DNA from: Allium sativum | Lineage: Eukaryota; Streptophyta; Magnoliopsida; Asparagales; Amaryllidaceae | Direction: 5' to 3' | Assembly: GCA_030737875.1 (NCBI GenBank) | Contig: JASFAX010000020.1 | Coordinates: 32,440,688-32,504,687 of the forward strand | Length of the DNA: 64,000 bases | In this document: piece by piece, positions 11,190 to 22,004 of the stretch | Layout: each line of letters begins with the position of its first letter | How positions within the stretch are numbered: position 1 is the first letter of the stretch | Program-made: the position numbers and the translations under genes | Notes under the pieces: model-generated | Seen by the model: only the letters and a program-made list of their open reading frames with translations | What the model was told of the DNA's origin: nothing | Database searches by the model: none

Positions 11190-14100
11190 TGTAACAACCC
11201 GTATTTTTCGATAACATGTTAAAACGAGAATCAAGGCAGAATTTAATTTTAAATTCTGAATCAAGTAAAACGGGCTATGCCATTGCATTCGTCTCGGAAA
11301 AATACGCGAAATAGAGTCCGAGTTTTCGAAAATCGGAGTCCGTATGACCCGGTTAAGGCCCAAAGAAGTTTTCGGGAAATTTGAATTTCGAAACATGCAG
11401 AAATGGGGCCAGGCGGGAAAATTCCCGCCCAGACAAGTCGACAGGCATGTCGACAGGCATGTCGACAGGCATGTCGACGGGGCTGTCGGCTGATTCTGAT
11501 CTGGTGCACCTATTTTCTATCTTGGCTAGGTTTTTGGGCCTGGTTTGAAATCTGACGGTTCAGGTTGGTCCTAGGGTTAATCTAAGGGCCTAAAACTATC
11601 CTAATTTCTATAAAAAGACCCTAAACCTAACCTAAATCCCTAAAAATCAAACCTAGCAACTAAGTGCTGCCAAAATCAATTTTGATCATGGCCTCCATCT
11701 CCAATCCCTAAAGCCTATGCACTCAAATGAAGTTCAAATCAAAAGGTGCAAGCTTGCTACACCAAATCAAGGCCGAATCAACATTTCTATGCGAGTTCCA
11801 TGACGATTCTTCTACAAAGGAGGCACCTTTCTTAGCCAAGATGATTCATGCTTCTTTCCCTAGGCCTAACTATGTAAGTTCTAGCTACTTTTGGATCAAA
11901 ACGGTAGTTTTAATGTTGGCATGGGATAAAATGAGATAAAACATAAGTATGCATGTATGTGAACCTAACTTTGTCCCTTTTCTATGATTTATGACCTTAG
12001 ACTAAGATGTAGCAACTTAATCATGTCACTCATGTTATGTTTAGCCTAGTTTATCTTGCAAGTTTGGATCTTTGTCTATGGAAGATTAGCATGAACCTTT
12101 GGGAACCATTTGACTTGTGAAACATAGCCAAATACTTGACCTTGGGGCTTATGCATGCATATGAACACAAACCCCTTATGTTTCATGCATGTTTGTGGCA
12201 AAAACCTCCTTATGATATTATGCAAGTTTGTGGCCAAATCCTATATGATAGTATGCATGCTTATGGTCAATCCCTATATGACTCTATCATGCATGTTTTA
12301 AGGCCAAACCCCCTTATGACGCCATGCATGTTTGGAGCCAATCCCTTTAGTGGCATCGTGCATGTTTAGGGGTCTACATGTAGCCATAGTATACCTACTA
12401 TGTTGACTCGCTTTGCTTGCGTTGGGAAAACACGATTTTGGGTAGTTAGATAAACATGAACATGTCGCGAAACCTTAACCTGGTTATGACATGTGTTTAT
12501 ACTTGAAAATATGACTTGAAAGATAACATGGAAGTTGGCATGTAAGTATGCATAAAAACATGAGCTTGGGAATTTACCTATTAAGTTAGGTCTACCCTTT
12601 GGGAATTTACCTATTAAGTTAGGTCTACCCAAATGCTTGAAAACTTGTAACATGTTTTGGAAACATGATGAACTTAGATAATATAAGTGTGGCCAACTCG
12701 AGGTTGGGTTGAGTGTGCAACGTAAAACTACCCGGAACCGACCGGCCTAACTAGTAGTTGCAAACAATAGGAACCAATGTGAGAAGTTGGTCATGTCGCG
12801 CTTAAGACCCGAGGTTAGACTAGGTTGTGGTGTAAACCTACCCGGACCCGCCCGGCTTAACTAGTAACCACAACAAGGTCTAATGTGAGAGGTTAAGAGT
12901 GCATTAATTAAATTAATGCCACATGATAAGGTTAAGTAAATTTGACTAATGACACTTAACCGATATGACACGAATGGGTAGGTTAAGTGGGACCGGACTT
13001 GATTTCTTAATGACACTTAACCATGCTAGATGATTAGGGGATAAGGTTAAGTAATTTACACTTAACCAATCCGACTTGGTAATTAGATGGGGTTAAGTAA
13101 TTAAGACTTAACTAACCTAACCACGGTAATTTAATGGGGTTAAGTAATCCACACTTAACTAATCTAAACACGGTAATTCGATGGGGTTATGTTAAACACT
13201 TAACCAATTTAAACTTGGTAATTCAATGAGGTCAAGTAACCCATACTTAACCAACTTAACTTGGTAATTTAATGGGGTTAAGTTAAACACTTAACTAATT
13301 TAACACGATGATTTGATGAGGTTAAGTGACCTATACTTAACCAATCTAACTCGTTAATTTGATGAGGTTAAGTTAACCTATACTTAACCAATCTAACGTG
13401 AAAACATGATAAGGCTAAGTCACGAATCACTTGAATACGCTTGACCGATTTGACTCGGTAATTTGACAAGGTCGAGTTAATTTATATAATTAACCAATCT
13501 AAAATGATAATTAGACGAGGTTAAGTTATGGATTGCTTAATATACTTAGCCAACTTGACACATGGTTTGTAGGGTTAAGTCTTGGACTTGGATACTTAGC
13601 CAATTTTGGCATGGTTTGTAGACGGGCTAAGTTATGAACTTAAGTGACACTTAACCCATTAGATAAACCCTAATTCGGAGGATTAGGTAAATAACCATAG
13701 TTAACAAGGATTATGGAAATAAGGCTAAGTGGTAAACCTTAGTTAAGGGAAACTAAGTAATAATTCTTAGTCAAGGAAATTTGGACCATTTCTTAGATAG
13801 ATTAGTAACCCGATACGTTAGGTCAACGTTTAAGTATGCGTGTAGGAGCAGGCTATCTGATTTAGATAAAGGCTCCAACGAACTGGGTAACGAAGCAGCG
13901 GCTTCGGGGAACGTGAGGATATTCTTGGGATCCCTCTGTGAGCTGCCAGGTCATTATACTAGGCTCACGAGAGGTTGAGGTCTGCGGTAGAAGAACCAAG
14001 AATATGCCTTGGTTGCTATGCGAGCGACCTAAAGACTGGGGTGGATAGCAGTGAGTCGACGAATACATAAGGTGCCCGAGATAGCAAGTTCGTCGATCAT

Positions 14101-15519
14101 CTACCGTCTTGAGTCAAGCGTGTACGTACGGAAAGGCAGGGAACACCCAACAGACCATAATTGCTATCTAATTATGGGTGAGGTAGGCCGTAGGATGTGG
14201 GCTGGCCGGAGTGTAGTTATCATGCAAGATTTTCTCTTGTGTTGCCTTTCACTAGTTGAGGGAGGGGTCTCGTGGGACCATAGCCACGTGTAGAAAAGCA
14301 GACCTTAGCATCTGCATCGGCAGATAAATCTAAAGCTCCCGACCGAGTCCTGTATTTCTTGTTTTGGCCGGTGACAGGACTCGGATGGCACGATGTGATA
14401 CATGTGCATCCAGTTATAGAAAAATGATTCACGATGAATGCGTGGGAAAAAGGGCGCGGTTGAGGGTTAGCGTAATCCCTAGTGGCCTAGGTGGTTTAAC
14501 CCAAACTGAAATACGAAAGCGTGCAATAGGTAAGCGTAATCCCTAGTGGTGCTAGGTGGCGTAAGTCCTAGTAGTTCAAACGATGATTCATACGGAAGAG
14601 CCTAGCTAGAACAAGGGTGACAGTCCAAACGATTTCAAGGATAATACGACATGAGGAAGCCCGTACGAGGTACGGCAAAGGACTGAACTTATATACATGG
14701 AAAGAAACGTATGATTTGAGTAACCTATATATGCGATATTAGGTTGACATGGACCGTTACACGACTTCGAGCACGGGACATTCATGGTTAACACATGACG
14801 CGGGTAGGGATACTAGTACGAGAGGTGCAGAGCAAATATACATGTTAGAACTAGGAAGAATATACATAATAGATACCGTGGGATGTTAGACGGGGTAGAT
14901 ACCTTGGGATAATGTACTCGATATAAATCTGACGATGTGATACCTTGACTTATCATAACACCGTAGTTTATCATGATACCTTAGTTTACTTTGCCACAGT
15001 AGTTCAACCGGCTACCCTGGTTTATCTATCTTGTAGTTATCCTTATGTTTACTTTCAGTTTATGCATGTCATGTTACCTTTACCTGTTTTTATACTGGAA
15101 GTAGATAGGACTTACTCAGTCTTTTTGACTGACCCGTTTTGTTTCGCCTCTTTTCTTCCGTTCCCCCCCCAGGTTTCAGGGAGGAAACAATGTTGTTTAG
15201 TTCGGACTTCTTCTGCTTGAAGGTCATCATGGATGGCTTGGACTTCTCTTGGCTATGGCTACTTTACTGTTTTACTTGGGGGATAATTTATTAAAAAGTC
15301 TTTATGCTTCTTTACTATTGCAAGACAGGTTTTGTTGTACTCTGATGTAAAAGGCTTTAGACCTTATGTATTCGTGTTTATGAAAGTTTGATTTTACTTC
15401 CGCTATTTATATATATATATGTTCTGTCTTGTGATATTTCTGTGCATGTTTACCAATAATGCCCCTCTAAAGCTAGTGCATTCCTTTGCGAGTGACCCTA
15501 GCGGAGGCGGGGTGTTACA
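11190..15519 (+). repeat. RT-C 3' LTR (4.33 kb)
   Basis: Nearly identical partner of 4820-9190. Main differences are a shorter GTCGAC array with loss of a few bases next to it, fewer TA repeats and scattered substitutions. TATA box at 11609-11616. Confidence 0.92.
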
Positions 15520-15577
15520 GAAATGATCTGTCGCTTGCATATGGGAACTTCGGCTCATTTCTCCGACGAGGCTCATC

Positions 15578-15585
15578 TATAAAAA
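15578..15585 (+). promoter_or_regulatory. TATA box of RT-B LTR
   Basis: TATAAAAA followed by GGCCATGG. The matching RT-A LTR position reads TAAAAATAGGCCATGG, so the site is conserved between the family members. Confidence 0.55.
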
Positions 15586-16102
15586 GGCCATGGCTGCCTA
15601 CACAAAGGGGATCGAATCTTCTAAACCATGGAGTGCTGATGAATTTTATCTTCAACCATTCCTTGAAGATTCGTGCCATTTTCTCCATTCATAAGTTCAT
15701 CGCCGATTTGCCCATGGCGTCCAGCACAACTTTGTAATTGGGAAATCAAAGACATCCTCATTCTCAATCATTCATCCATCCTGGTCTTCCTCAAACTCTA
15801 CCATTTTCTCGTAAAAGCCCAGGATTGATATGTATAAATGACAGTATGTTGAGTGAATATAGAGACGTAAGAAAAAAAACAGTTAATGTACTTTGTAATT
15901 TCCATTTAAAGAATACAAGTAATCGTCATAGTGGATGTAGGCCTAGCACAAGGCTGAGCCACTCTAAATCTCGTCCCTATATTTCCTTATTCGCATTTTT
16001 ATTGTCAATTGTTATTAAGTAATGTTCCATTTATTTTCTTACCGTATCGGTGAAGTACAATTCTAGTACCTTTGGTGTTTGAGCCATTTTTTTGTGCAAA
16101 CA

Positions 16103-17155
16103 CCTCCTTATGAAATCATCCCTGGTAATCCAAAGCTGAAGTTTCGATTAGAAGGTTGGGATTTAAGAGGGATTGACCTTGACTTAGACTTGTTCCCATA
16201 TGATGATCAGAATGCCATTGGAGAGGTGAGTGCTATAAAAAACTAAATGACCACTCAACTTTACGTTGCTAAGAGTCAACTTGAAGTACAATTAGAAGAG
16301 GCTAAGGATGCTACTGGATGTCGGTTCGAATCATGGAGCAAATTTTGCTTTGAAATTCATAGATTGAACACTCAACATCTTGAGCGTATTGAGCTTCTTG
16401 ATAATGACAAGGCCGAATTGATCCATATGGTTAAATCCCAAGAATTTGAAATTGCATCTTTGAAGGGCGGTGACAATAAGGTGAGCAGCTTAGAGGCTGA
16501 AAATGAGAAACTAAAGGGATAGATTGAGGCTGTCAAAAAGCAAATTCACGAGGCTCAATCTGGCTAGGAATCCGATGAATCTTGACTGCATTTGAAACAA
16601 CAGGCTATAGCTTCTTGCCAACAGGAGAAAATAATTCTTGAAGAAAATATTATTTCTCGAAGTACAACCCCCAAAACTCTAGAGGAAGAGAAAATAGAGC
16701 TGACCGGTGATCTTGAATGAGCCAAAATTAAAATTAATGAAACTTTGTTCCAGTTTTACGTCCTCAGTATTATAAATCATGGAAGCTTGATTTTTCTGAA
16801 CAAGTTTTTCCCTCCAACATTGGCTCTCATCCGGGAATAGGTGCTAAAATATTTTGGAGGTAAAGAATACAATGCTCTTCAAGAGACCCTCCTAGAAGCG
16901 AGTGATCGCGATGCTTTAGATAAGGGTAGAAAATTGCTAGCAAATGAACAAGCTCAATCCCTTGGGAAAGAAGTTCTAAATGGCGTCGTGGTTTGCACTC
17001 CCCATCTTGCTAATGCTGAGGCTTCAGGCTTTTCGATTTCTCCTGCGGATCTTTCCACTGTTAATAATAATGCTATACGGGTTCATTCCACTGATGATCA
17101 TTTTGTTCAGGAGGATACCACCAAGCAAGGCACTAGGGGTGGTGAAGAGAAATGA
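16103..17155 (+). pseudogene. antisense extra ORF of RT-A (5'-truncated), coiled-coil protein
   Basis: The plus-strand translation begins inside the protein at PYEIIPGNPKLKF and LEGWDLRGIDLDLDLF, matching VPPGNSILK and GRDLREMYFDFDL in RT-B. A coiled coil follows (16247-16720) with HRLNTQHLERIELLDNDK, then ALIRE, a stop, and VLKYFGGKEYNALQETLL, ending near GTRGGEEK at 17155. In-frame stops occur at about 16240, 16520 and 16840. The N-terminal PF04195-like part is absent because RT-B interrupts the gene. It lies antisense to the gag of its own element. No enzyme motif is visible. Confidence 0.6.
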
Positions 17156-18369
17156 TGATTATTAGACTAGTTGTATATGCGAGTGCCAATCCTTGCTTGT
17201 TGCTTTATGTTTGTGTTGCTTGCTTTATGATCCTGTGGTTCTATAATGGAGTTTTGTTTTGCTTTGTTCCCTTTTTGCTGGAACACTGCACAATGTACTT
17301 TTATCATGGTTTATTTGTATCATGTTAGGATTTATTGGTTATACGATTGTCCCGAATGTACAGTATGTAACGTTTGAATCATTGGTTTGTTTTAACGCCA
17401 CGATTTTACCTTCGTATCAAAGTTTGTTGTAATCTTAGAATGCTTAAATTCATTGTTCCCCTTCAAAGAGTTCTATTTTTATCATGCACTTACTTGTATT
17501 CCTCAGTGACTTGGTGACCCAATCCTTTAGAGAATTGGTTAAACGTATGTACATATGTATGTTGTCTTTTATTAGAATGCATCCAACCCCATATTTCACT
17601 AACCCGGTGACCCGAGTTCTTTAGAGACTAGTTTTCAATACATTCCCCCAGGGAAGGGCTTGGGTTTGAAATTTCATTCCAATTAGGTCCTGTTTGATCT
17701 TGTTATTTCGGGATCAGAAAGGACCTTAATGGATACCCCCTTTCGGGTAGGATTGATGTTGCTTCATTTCGGCTAAGATTTCTTTTACCTCCTTTCAACT
17801 AGGATTTTTGATATCCCCTTTCGGCAAGGATTTCTATTACCCCCTTTCGGCTAGGATTTCTGTGTTGAGTGTTTATTAAGGATTGCAAGTCTTTGTGAGG
17901 AAAAGTGCAGCTTTTCGGCCTGGCGCGCTTTTCATCATTTGACTCAGGATGATTCTTTCTTTCAAGATTTGCAAGGTGGTAGGTTTAATCATCTTGCTTG
18001 GTTTGAATGATGCTCTTAGTGTTTGACGCCTGAATTGTTCCAACCATGATGAGCTTGAGAAGCTTTCATCCACCGTTGGGTTATAAATGGGCGGTCGCTC
18101 ACCTCTTTTCCTATATTTAAAAGACCATTTTTAGTGTGAGCCAGCAAACGCATGATTTATGCAAGCAAATAACTTTCGGCTCGTAAAGCCCCTATTTGGT
18201 ACAGTGCAAGTAAATCATCATAGACTACTTACAGACTCATAGCAGGAAGTAAAGAAAAATAACGTACTAGCTGGTTAAAGGCAATGGAAGTCGCGTATTC
18301 TTAGCTTTGGTTATTGAATTGTCATCGGTGATTGTTATTCGATAACCAGTCTTGTGTCTACGGGAGCTT
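17156..18369. other. non-coding internal region of RT-A
   Basis: No conserved domain. A short minus-strand frame (18073-17876) has no recognisable family. Near 17510-17640 two GGTGACCC motifs each precede a TTTAGAGA block. Protease, RT, RNase H and integrase would be expected between gag and the extra ORF, so pol has been deleted or was never present in this copy. Confidence 0.5.
17730..17862 (+). repeat. TTTCGG-TAGGATT microrepeat
   Basis: Five diverged units of about 25-33 bp built on CCCCTTTCGGCTAGGATTTC, at 17737, 17766, 17792, 17815 and 17843. Confidence 0.75.
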
Positions 18370-19814
18370 GGGCTTGCTCATGTGGTCCAGACTGACTAGT
18401 AGCATAACTATGCCCTTGGATAGCCGGAGCGTTTTGAGAACTCTTAACATACTGATGTAGTTGGTTCTTTCGAATGAGCTCCTCAATCAAGCCTCTCAGG
18501 TGTTGACATTCATTTTTGTTGTGTCCCGGCTGATTTTGAAACCGGCAAAGTTTTCCGGAATTGGCTTGCTGTTCTAAAACCTTTGGTGGTTTTACCTGAG
18601 GAGAAATGCTTGAATATTTTGTAGTAGAATAAATTTTCTTTGGGGTTTCGTTCAGAGGAGTCTACTAGGTTTTCTTAAAAAATCGCGATTTCTTATGTGC
18701 TTTGTTATCCTTCTCATCAGTTCCTCTCTGCTATCGAGAGTCATTATTCTGCCGGGTTAGAGACTTGTTGTTTCTCCCTTCTTTGCTTGTGCTGCTTTCC
18801 ATGACCTTCAGAATATTTGGCGTATCGTCTTCCATGCTCATATACTCTTCCGCTTTCTTATAGAACTTCTTTAGAGTTTTGGGTTTCTTCATACTGAACC
18901 ATTTCCCAAATTCCGATTTCTTATCGATAAAAACTTTTAGTGATGCTAACAAATACCAAGGTTCCGGTTCTATGACTTCAGCCGCTGCAGCATGGAATCG
19001 TTTAAGAAAAGCTTTGATGTTTCTTCGGACATTTGTTCCATCTCACTATGTGACATTACGTCCCTTGCTTTAGTAGTTTGTAGACGGAACTGGTCCTGGA
19101 ATCTTCTTGCAAATCAGCAAATTGATCAATGCATCTAGATGGGAATATAGTGAACCATAGTGAGGCCACACCCTCTAGGCACACGAGGAAGTACAAGAAT
19201 TTTATCTCATTGGTTTCCCTAGCCCCGTTCATAAGTTGATCATATTTGAATAGGAGGATGTTCGGATCTCTAGCCCAACCATAGGGTGAGATTGTGGGGT
19301 GTATGAATTTCTTAGGAAACTTTGCCTGATGTATCCTTTTTGTGAACGGGTTTTCACTGGGTGAAAACTCCCATTCTTTCTCTTCATCTTCTCGGGCCTC
19401 TTGTTCTTTCATTATTCACTGAATCATATCTGTAATGCGCTTCTCGTCACTTGCTTGTCCCACGGGATTGTTGATACTTTTGCCAGCACGATAGTGGTTT
19501 GAGATATGACGCCTCGCACTTCTTTTGGGAGGTGTCCCTTTGGTAGGACTTGCGGCGTTCCGAGATTTATGTTTCACCTCGTGTTGTGGGATTTCGGCCT
19601 TAGGGTCTTCTACACCAGCCACCTCCTTGTTGTCTACTGGGAAGTTGGTCTGAGTGGGGTCTGAGGTAGAGGAGTCGTACTTTTCATCAACAATGTTTAT
19701 AGCATTCAGTGATGGAGGATTAGTTTGAGCACCAATCAGGGTGTCAAGCCTTTCCATTGTTATTTTAATCGTAGCATCCATTTCTTCATTTAAACCGGTC
19801 ATTGCCATGTTCAA
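18370..19814 (-). pseudogene. gag of RT-A, decayed
   Basis: Gag forms the particle that packages the element's RNA. The minus-strand ORF from ATG 19814 gives an N-terminal low-complexity region, a stop near 19416, then the plant Gypsy gag core: NPFTKRIHQAKFPKKF, ISPYGWARDPNILLFKYDQL, LEGVASLWFTIFP and DQFADL (19385-19100). After a stop at 19056 and a frameshift it continues as LKVFIDKKSEFGKWFSMKKP (18940-18830). The zinc-knuckle block CRFQNQPGHNKNEC with HLRGLIEELIRKNQLHQYV is at 18555-18460. Several stops and at least one frameshift make it non-functional. The RT-A PBS and LTR end lie about 220 bp upstream, as expected. Confidence 0.75.
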
Positions 19815-20033
19815 CTCTTCTCGTGTTGCAGATAGTCTAGAGGACTCTTTAACTTCTCAATTCAAAGTTTGTGTTGTAACTTCGTTGTGGTAAATGTCCT
19901 CAAAATTGTGGAAGTTCTGATGGACTTATATTTCATCGAACCTGCCATGATTTCGAGGGAGGAAGTGATTTAAGATTTTAACTGCGGACTTTTAAAATCG
20001 GGGGAAAGTGAGAGAAGAGGAAATATGAACACG

Positions 20034-20053
20034 GCCCCACGGTAAGCGCCAAA
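20034..20053 (-). promoter_or_regulatory. RT-A primer binding site
   Basis: On the minus strand the LTR end GCAAACA is followed by TTTGGCGCTTACCGTGGGGC, close in form to the TTTGGCGCC-type PBS region of plant Gypsy elements. I do not assign a tRNA. Confidence 0.6.
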
Positions 20054-20537
20054 TGTTTGCACCAAAAATGGCTCAAACACTAAGGGTACATGTTAACCGG
20101 CTATTTGGTCTGGTCCCTAAAAGTAAGTAAGGCACGCTCGACTCAGCATATTGCGTGATACTAACCAGGACATGTTGCCAACAGCATCAGCGGCCTAGCA
20201 CTAGAAAACTCGAGACGGGCCACTAGTGGAAGGTTGCATCCCTTGGGGGCGACATCTGTCAACATCCAGCCATGCTCCGAGCCGAAGACGAGCCTTTCAA
20301 CAGGCCCGGCGCAGCACTGGTGGGGGTTCAGGGCCCTACAGTCATGGCGGCAATTCATCCGATTTCCTCCTACATGTGTGTTGCTTAGAATTACCAAATC
20401 GACTCAAAGTCGGGAATTAGCCAACAACTTCCGTGAACCTTGCCGCTCCTCCAAACATTGTCAAACCAAGACCTCGCACCTCGAAGATTCGCAAGTCCAA
20501 GTCTCTAACCCCTAACCCGTGTGCATGCAAAATTTTT

Positions 20538-20735
20538 ACCTCTCCGGGTTCGAAATTTGAACAGCTTCCGGGTTCAAAATTCGAACCCCCTCCGGGTTAG
20601 AAATTCGAACACCTCTGTGTTCGAATTTCAAACCCCTGGTTCAAATTTCGAACTCCTTTGGTTCAAAATTCGAAATCCTCCGGGTTTGAAATTCATACCC
20701 AGACGGGTGCGAAATTCACCACCTAGGGGGTTTGT
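20538..20735 (+). repeat. TTCGAA palindrome array upstream of RT-D promoter
   Basis: About eight units of 20-25 bp of the form GGGTTCGAAATTCGAACCCC, many decayed by single changes. The 3' LTR copy (30895-31215) has about 13 units, so the array length differs between the two LTRs. Confidence 0.85.
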
Positions 20736-20817
20736 AATATGTGTAAGTGGGTTGGAAATTTGTGCATGTGGTCCCTTATTCTTACCTACTCCCACCTACT
20801 CTCACCTAACCTTCTCT

Positions 20818-20824
20818 TATAAAC
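20818..20824 (+). promoter_or_regulatory. TATA box of RT-D 5' LTR
   Basis: TATAAAC after a CCTACTCCCACC/ACTCTCACC-rich stretch. The 3' LTR counterpart TATAAATA is at 31297-31304. Confidence 0.55.
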
Positions 20825-21089
20825 ACCACCTCACTTCCCACTTCAAAGAGGTTGGTCGACGCTCTCTCTCCCAAGCTTTTTTGGCTTCCAACTTTTTCCC
20901 CAAGGCCTCTTGGGAACCTCCCTTCATCATACATGGGAGAAGATGAATATGCTTGGACCCATGAGCATACTCATGAAGGTTTAAGCATTCCTTTGGTCGT
21001 GAAGCCACCTTGCGACTTCATGAAACTCTAAAACACCATGAATGACCTCCACCTTCTTCTCCATGGCCATTGGACATGGAATGGGTCTC

Positions 21090-21130
21090 AGGAAGAAGAA
21101 GAAGAAGAAGAAGAAGAAGAAGAAGAAGGA
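21090..21130 (+). repeat. (GAA)n microsatellite in RT-D 5' LTR
   Basis: A run of GAA triplets, shorter at the same place in the 3' LTR (31570-31588). It produces spurious poly-Lys, poly-Arg and poly-Ser frames. Confidence 0.95.
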
Positions 21131-21165
21131 GAACTCGGCTCCGCCTCCTTCGGACACCAAGCTTT

Positions 21166-21390
21166 CGGGTTTTGAATTTCGTAGCCCGAGGGGTACGAAA
21201 TTCGAACCCCCTCCGGGTTCAATTTTCGTACCCCCTCAAGGGGTTCGAAAATCGAATCCCTTCCTGGTTCGAATTTAGACGAAAATCGAATCCCTTCCGG
21301 GTTCGAATTTAGTACCCACAATGGGTATGAGATGCGAACCTCTTCGGGTTCGAATTTCATACCCCCAAGGGCTATGAAATTCGTACCCTA
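21166..21390 (+). repeat. second TTCGAA-type array downstream of RT-D TATA box
   Basis: Units such as GGGTTCGAATTTCATACCCC and GGGGTACGAAATTCGAACCC. The partner array in the 3' LTR is at 31617-31857. It would lie in the transcribed region. Confidence 0.8.
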
Positions 21391-21414
21391 GGGAGGGGAG
21401 GCACCGAGCCTCTA

Positions 21415-21690
21415 CTCCGCCTCTCGTGGACCTCGAAGCTCGATTCCGCCTCCCGTGAACCTCGGCCTCGAATCTACCTCACTCGGCCTCGACATCGCCT
21501 CCCACGGACCTCGGCCTCAACTCTACCTCACTTGGCCTCGACTCCGCCTCACTTGGCCTCGACTCCGCCTCCCGCGGACCTCAGCCTCGACTCCGCCTCA
21601 CTCGGCCCCGACTCACTCGGCCTCTACTTCTCATCACTCGACCTCCACTCCGCCACTCTTAGCCTCGACTCGACCATGCTACAACATTGA
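21415..21690 (+). repeat. CTCGGCCTCGACTCCGCCT array in RT-D LTR
   Basis: Roughly a dozen units of about 20-25 bp on CCTCGGCCTCGACTCCGCCT. The partner array at 36357-36760 is longer. C-rich on this strand and rich in CpG. Confidence 0.85.
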
Positions 21691-21980
21691 TAACATCCTG
21701 ACTACTCTTGCTCAGCAAGGAAGATTGATAACAAGAACTAAGAGTATATTGTTAATCATTGTAGCTTTTTGTAATAGCCTTGTTGTGATTTGTTGTAATG
21801 GAATAAAATCAGTACAACCTTCAAAGCGGACGTAGGCCCTGACGGGTCGAACCACTATAAATAATTGTGTCTTTTACTTCCCAGCACATTATTACGCATT
21901 TCTTATGATTCTCCGCTCTGAACTAAAAAGTTCCAAATTTTTGGAACTCTCTGGTGTTGACGACAATTTAGGCATCAACA

Positions 21981-22004
21981 TTTTGCGCGCCAGGAAGGGG
22001 GTAG
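21981..22004 (+). promoter_or_regulatory. RT-D primer binding site region
   Basis: TTTTGCGCGCCAGGAAGGGG directly after the LTR, the usual PBS position. The tRNA is not assigned. Confidence 0.5.

Larger units (their letters stand above)
4820..15519 (+). mobile_element. RT-C: Tekay-type Gypsy deletion derivative, two full LTRs
   Basis: A complete 10.7-kb insertion flanked by GAAAT (4815-4819 and 15520-15524). LTRs start TGTAACAACCCG and end GGTGTTACA (4820-9190 and 11190-15519). The internal DNA is only 2.0 kb: PBS, a protease-region remnant, an integrase C-terminal remnant, a 3' untranslated stretch and PPT. The internal remnants match RT-G, so both belong to one Tekay-like lineage. LTRs make up about four fifths of the element. 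The LTRs are close: I counted five substitutions in about 540 bp from 5161, so the insertion is recent. It lacks its own proteins and would have needed a helper. Confidence 0.9.
1..16102 (+). mobile_element. RT-B: 3' part of a Tat-like Gypsy LTR retrotransposon
   Basis: The plus-oriented 3' end of an LTR element whose 5' LTR, gag and pol lie left of the window. Visible in order: an antisense extra ORF (3058 to about 196), a spacer, a polypurine tract (4240-4251), and a 3' LTR (4252-16102) interrupted by RT-C. The LTR is homologous to the minus-strand RT-A LTR along its length, and that homology stops at 16102 (ending GCAAACA). The next base begins the middle of the RT-A extra ORF, with no PBS. 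I infer that RT-B inserted into that ORF. The left junction is outside the window, so its target-site duplication cannot be tested. Confidence 0.7.
4252..16102 (+). repeat. RT-B 3' LTR, split by RT-C
   Basis: Starts TGTTTATCC and ends GCAAACA. The two pieces (4252-4819 and 15525-16102) total about 1.15 kb. The pieces align with the reverse complement of the RT-A LTR at several blocks: the CAGCTGGATACAG block near 4750, the TATA region, the GCCTAGCACAAGGCTGA block near 15940, and GGTGAAGTACAATTC near 16050. The homology across the RT-C junction confirms that 15520-15524 duplicates 4815-4819. Confidence 0.75.
20091..21980 (+). repeat. RT-D 5' LTR
   Basis: Begins TGTTAACCGGC and ends GGCATCAACA. 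It contains three tandem arrays around a TATA box, then a conserved end (GACGTAGGCCC, ACCACTATAAATAA, TTACTTCCC) also present at 36909-36965 of the partner LTR. Confidence 0.88.

Noticed and set aside
21042..21360. Poly-Lys, poly-Arg and poly-Ser frames
   Set aside because: They are translations of a (GAA)n microsatellite.
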